Assembly (NCBI GenBank): GCA_902464495.1
Contig: CABQJK010000028.1
Coordinates: 1 to 25,860, forward strand
DNA length: 25,860 nt
Reading direction: 5' to 3'
Origin: an uncultured Collinsella sp.
GTDB taxonomy: Bacteria > Actinomycetota > Coriobacteriia > Coriobacteriales > Coriobacteriaceae
A program made the translations under genes and the position numbers. The notes under the pieces were generated by a model that saw nothing but the letters and a program-made list of their open reading frames with translations, was not told where the DNA came from and ran no database searches. This document shows, in pieces, positions 24,227 through 25,860 of the stretch (the first letter of the stretch is position 1; every line of letters starts with the position of its first letter).

Positions 24227-25234
24227 GTGGCGAACGCCATCGATCAGCTCACGGACCGCGTGCTCGTGCTCGGCCGCCTCACCATCGTCCGCCGCGCCAT
24301 CACCGCCGTGGCGGTCACCATTTCCGCCGTTCTCCAGACATTCCTGATCCAAGCGTTCATTCAGCCCGCCGACCTGCTTCCGAGCGGCCTCACCGGCGTC
24401 GCGGTCCTGCTCGATCGCGTTACCTCGCTGGGCGGCGTTCACATCGACATCTCGCTCGGTATGCTTGCGCTCAACATTCCCGTGGCGCTCCTATGCTGGA
24501 GCGGCATTAGCAAGCGCTTCGTCATCTTCTCGATGATGCAGGTTGCGCTCTCATCGCTGTTCCTCAACATCTTTCACTTCGCCCCGTTTCTGGGTGACAA
24601 GATCATGCTCATCATTTTTGGCGGCGTGGTCTCGGGTCTGGGCGCTGCCATCGCGCTAAAGTCCGGCGCATCCACCGGCGGCACCGACTTTATCGCGCTG
24701 TGGGTTTCCAACCACACGGGCAAGACCATCTGGGGCGTCATCTTTGGTTTCAACTGCGCTATCCTGGCGATCTTTGGCTTTATGTTTGGCTGGGACAACG
24801 CGGCGTACTCCATCGTGTTCCAGTTTATTTCGACCAAGACTATCGACAGCTTCTATCATCGCTACGACCGCGTGACGCTTCAGATCACGACGCGCAAGGC
24901 AGATGAGGTCATGACCGCCTATGTTGACCATTTTCAGCACGGCATTAGCTGCGCCGAGGTCATCGGCGGATACAGCCGCGAAAAGATGTATCTGCTGCAC
25001 GCTGTTGTCTCGACCTACGAGAGTCAGGACATTATCAAGCTAGTGTGCGACATTGATCCCGGCGCCGTGATCAATGTGTTCCACACGCTCAACTTTGTGG
25101 GCGGCTGGTGGGGCGGTCATGTCGACGAGCCCATGCCCACGGCCGTACCCGATCCCGACAAGCCCGCTCGCATGGCGAGCAGGCAGGCTCGCCTCATCGA
25201 GCAAGACAGCCTGCAGCAGGACGACGGCAGGTAA
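24227..25234 (+). CDS. YitT-family membrane protein (DUF161 plus DUF2179)
   Basis: This 335-residue protein has a membrane part at about 20-205 with five or six helices, and a soluble C-terminal DUF2179 domain at about 215-290. Typical patterns are PADLLPSGLTGVAVLL near 47-62 and KSGASTGGTDFIALWVS near 145-161. DUF2179 is marked by RVTLQITTRKADEVMTAY and GYSREKMYLLHAVVS. The start is GTG 24227, with GAAAGGAG 5 nt upstream. The family is widespread and its transport substrate is not established. A charged Ala/Arg/Gln-rich tail of about 40 residues extends beyond DUF2179. It has its own promoter and is followed by the operator region of the second GntR gene. Confidence 0.9.
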   Translation: MANAIDQLTDRVLVLGRLTIVRRAITAVAVTISAVLQTFLIQAFIQPADLLPSGLTGVAVLLDRVTSLGGVHIDISLGMLALNIPVALLCWSGISKRFVIFSMMQVALSSLFLNIFHFAPFLGDKIMLIIFGGVVSGLGAAIALKSGASTGGTDFIALWVSNHTGKTIWGVIFGFNCAILAIFGFMFGWDNAAYSIVFQFISTKTIDSFYHRYDRVTLQITTRKADEVMTAYVDHFQHGISCAEVIGGYSREKMYLLHAVVSTYESQDIIKLVCDIDPGAVINVFHTLNFVGGWWGGHVDEPMPTAVPDPDKPARMASRQARLIEQDSLQQDDGR

Positions 25235-25274
25235 GGATTTGCTGTATATGGTGTATCGTTTTATCAAACTGAGG

Positions 25275-25300
25275 TATCATATAACTAGACGTTATATACG
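25275..25300. promoter_or_regulatory. Promoter/operator of the second GntR gene
   Basis: The perfect palindrome ATATAAC (25279-25285), TAGAC, GTTATAT (25291-25297) overlaps a possible -10, TATCAT (25275-25280). The right half, CGTTATATAC, recurs inverted before the EamA gene. This is the expected layout for an autoregulated repressor. Confidence 0.6.
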
Positions 25301-25338
25301 TATTAGTAATTTCGATATTTTGATAAGAGTGATTAGAT

Positions 25339-25860
25339 ATGCCCGCACCCAAAAATGCACCACTTTACCAGCAGATTTACGACGAAATCAAGGATGCGAT
25401 CGAGAAAGGTGTTTATGCACCCAAGGAGCGTATCCCGTCCGAGCTCGAGCTTGCCGAGCAGTACGAGGTGAGCCGTATTACGGTACGCCGTGCCGTCGAG
25501 GAGCTGTGCTCCGACGGTTATCTGGTTAAGCAGCAGGGTCGCGGTACGTTTGTCGCCACGCCGCACATCAACCGCCAGTTCCACGCTTCGACGCTGCAGA
25601 CGTTTACTGCGTTGTGTGCCGACAATGGCATGAAGGCTGGCGCACATGTGGTCGATCGCCAGATTGTGCCGGCACGTCAAAACGAGATGGAGTTCTTTGG
25701 ACTGCAGAAGGACGCGCTGCTGCTGCACATCAAGCGCGTGCGTACAGCCGACGGCGAGCCCATCTTTGAGGAGAACATCTTTGTGCCGTTTGACGCCTAC
25801 CGTGAGCTGTTGACGGCCGATCTTGAGGACAAGTCGATTTTTGCCGAGGTCGAGCGTGTT
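25339..25860 (+). CDS. GntR-family (HutC/UTRA) regulator, cut by the window end
   Basis: The first 174 codons are visible and the frame is open to the last base. Residues 5-75 are the GntR winged helix (LYQQIYDEIKDAIEKGVYAP, ERIPSELELAEQYEVSRITV, GRGTFVA). A UTRA effector domain begins near residue 90 (FTALCADNGMKAGAHVV, LLLHIKRVRTADGEPIFEEN). A full protein would be near 240 residues. The ribosome site before ATG 25339 is weak. CGTTATA motifs shared with the EamA and PTS promoters make it the best candidate regulator of those genes, possibly sensing a phosphorylated sugar-amine. It is a different protein from the GntR at 15963-16685. Confidence 0.92.
   Translation, partial: MPAPKNAPLYQQIYDEIKDAIEKGVYAPKERIPSELELAEQYEVSRITVRRAVEELCSDGYLVKQQGRGTFVATPHINRQFHASTLQTFTALCADNGMKAGAHVVDRQIVPARQNEMEFFGLQKDALLLHIKRVRTADGEPIFEENIFVPFDAYRELLTADLEDKSIFAEVERV

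Overview
This window looks like chromosomal DNA from a high-GC, anaerobic gut actinobacterium of the Coriobacteriia, most likely a Collinsella. That placement is inference from overall codon and GC style, the rubrerythrin, the mannose-family PTS with two deglycase-like SIS proteins, and TACAAT-type -10 boxes with GAAAGGA ribosome sites; no marker gene was searched.

Region 1 (1-2880): a tRNA-Asp(GTC) with its own promoter and terminator, then an Rrf2-type regulator with three Fe-S-type cysteines plus a CxCxC tail. It forms a tight pair with a MutY-like DNA glycosylase that has lost the Fe-S cluster ligands and has Glu at the catalytic Asp position. Rubrerythrin follows. Together these suggest redox defence and repair. 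Region 2 (2700-5421): a membrane protein flanked by two related ~165 bp hairpin/terminator repeats, a 207 bp element with perfect 26 bp inverted ends, a small one-pass membrane protein, and an AT-richer gene for an unrecognised helix-turn-helix protein. Region 3 (5473-15927): mostly housekeeping genes on the + strand: rmuC, an ABC exporter half-transporter, nth, mfd, a PAP2 phosphatase, a threonine-aldolase-like PLP enzyme and a GNAT acetyltransferase.

Region 4 (15963-25860): a sugar or Amadori-product module. A GntR/UTRA repressor is divergent from a FrlB/FraB-type SIS protein across a shared operator region. An EamA exporter follows, then a fused IIA-IIB plus IIC and IID of a mannose-family PTS, a second FrlB-type SIS protein, a HAD phosphatase, a YitT-family membrane protein, and a second GntR/UTRA regulator cut by the window end. 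A mannose-type PTS with two paralogous deglycases is the arrangement of the glucoselysine/fructoselysine (gfr) systems. Both SIS proteins keep the Glu-x15-His pair expected of this family. A working model is import and phosphorylation of a sugar-amine adduct by the PTS, splitting to hexose phosphate plus amine by the deglycases, and possible export of the freed amino acid by EamA.

The most unusual signal is the intergenic DNA. At least five short palindromes have arms that differ from copy to copy yet stay complementary, around a fixed CTGTCCC or GTCCCC loop. Two larger hairpins obey the same rule, and their conserved loop is inverted between the copies. No transposase gene is present in the window.
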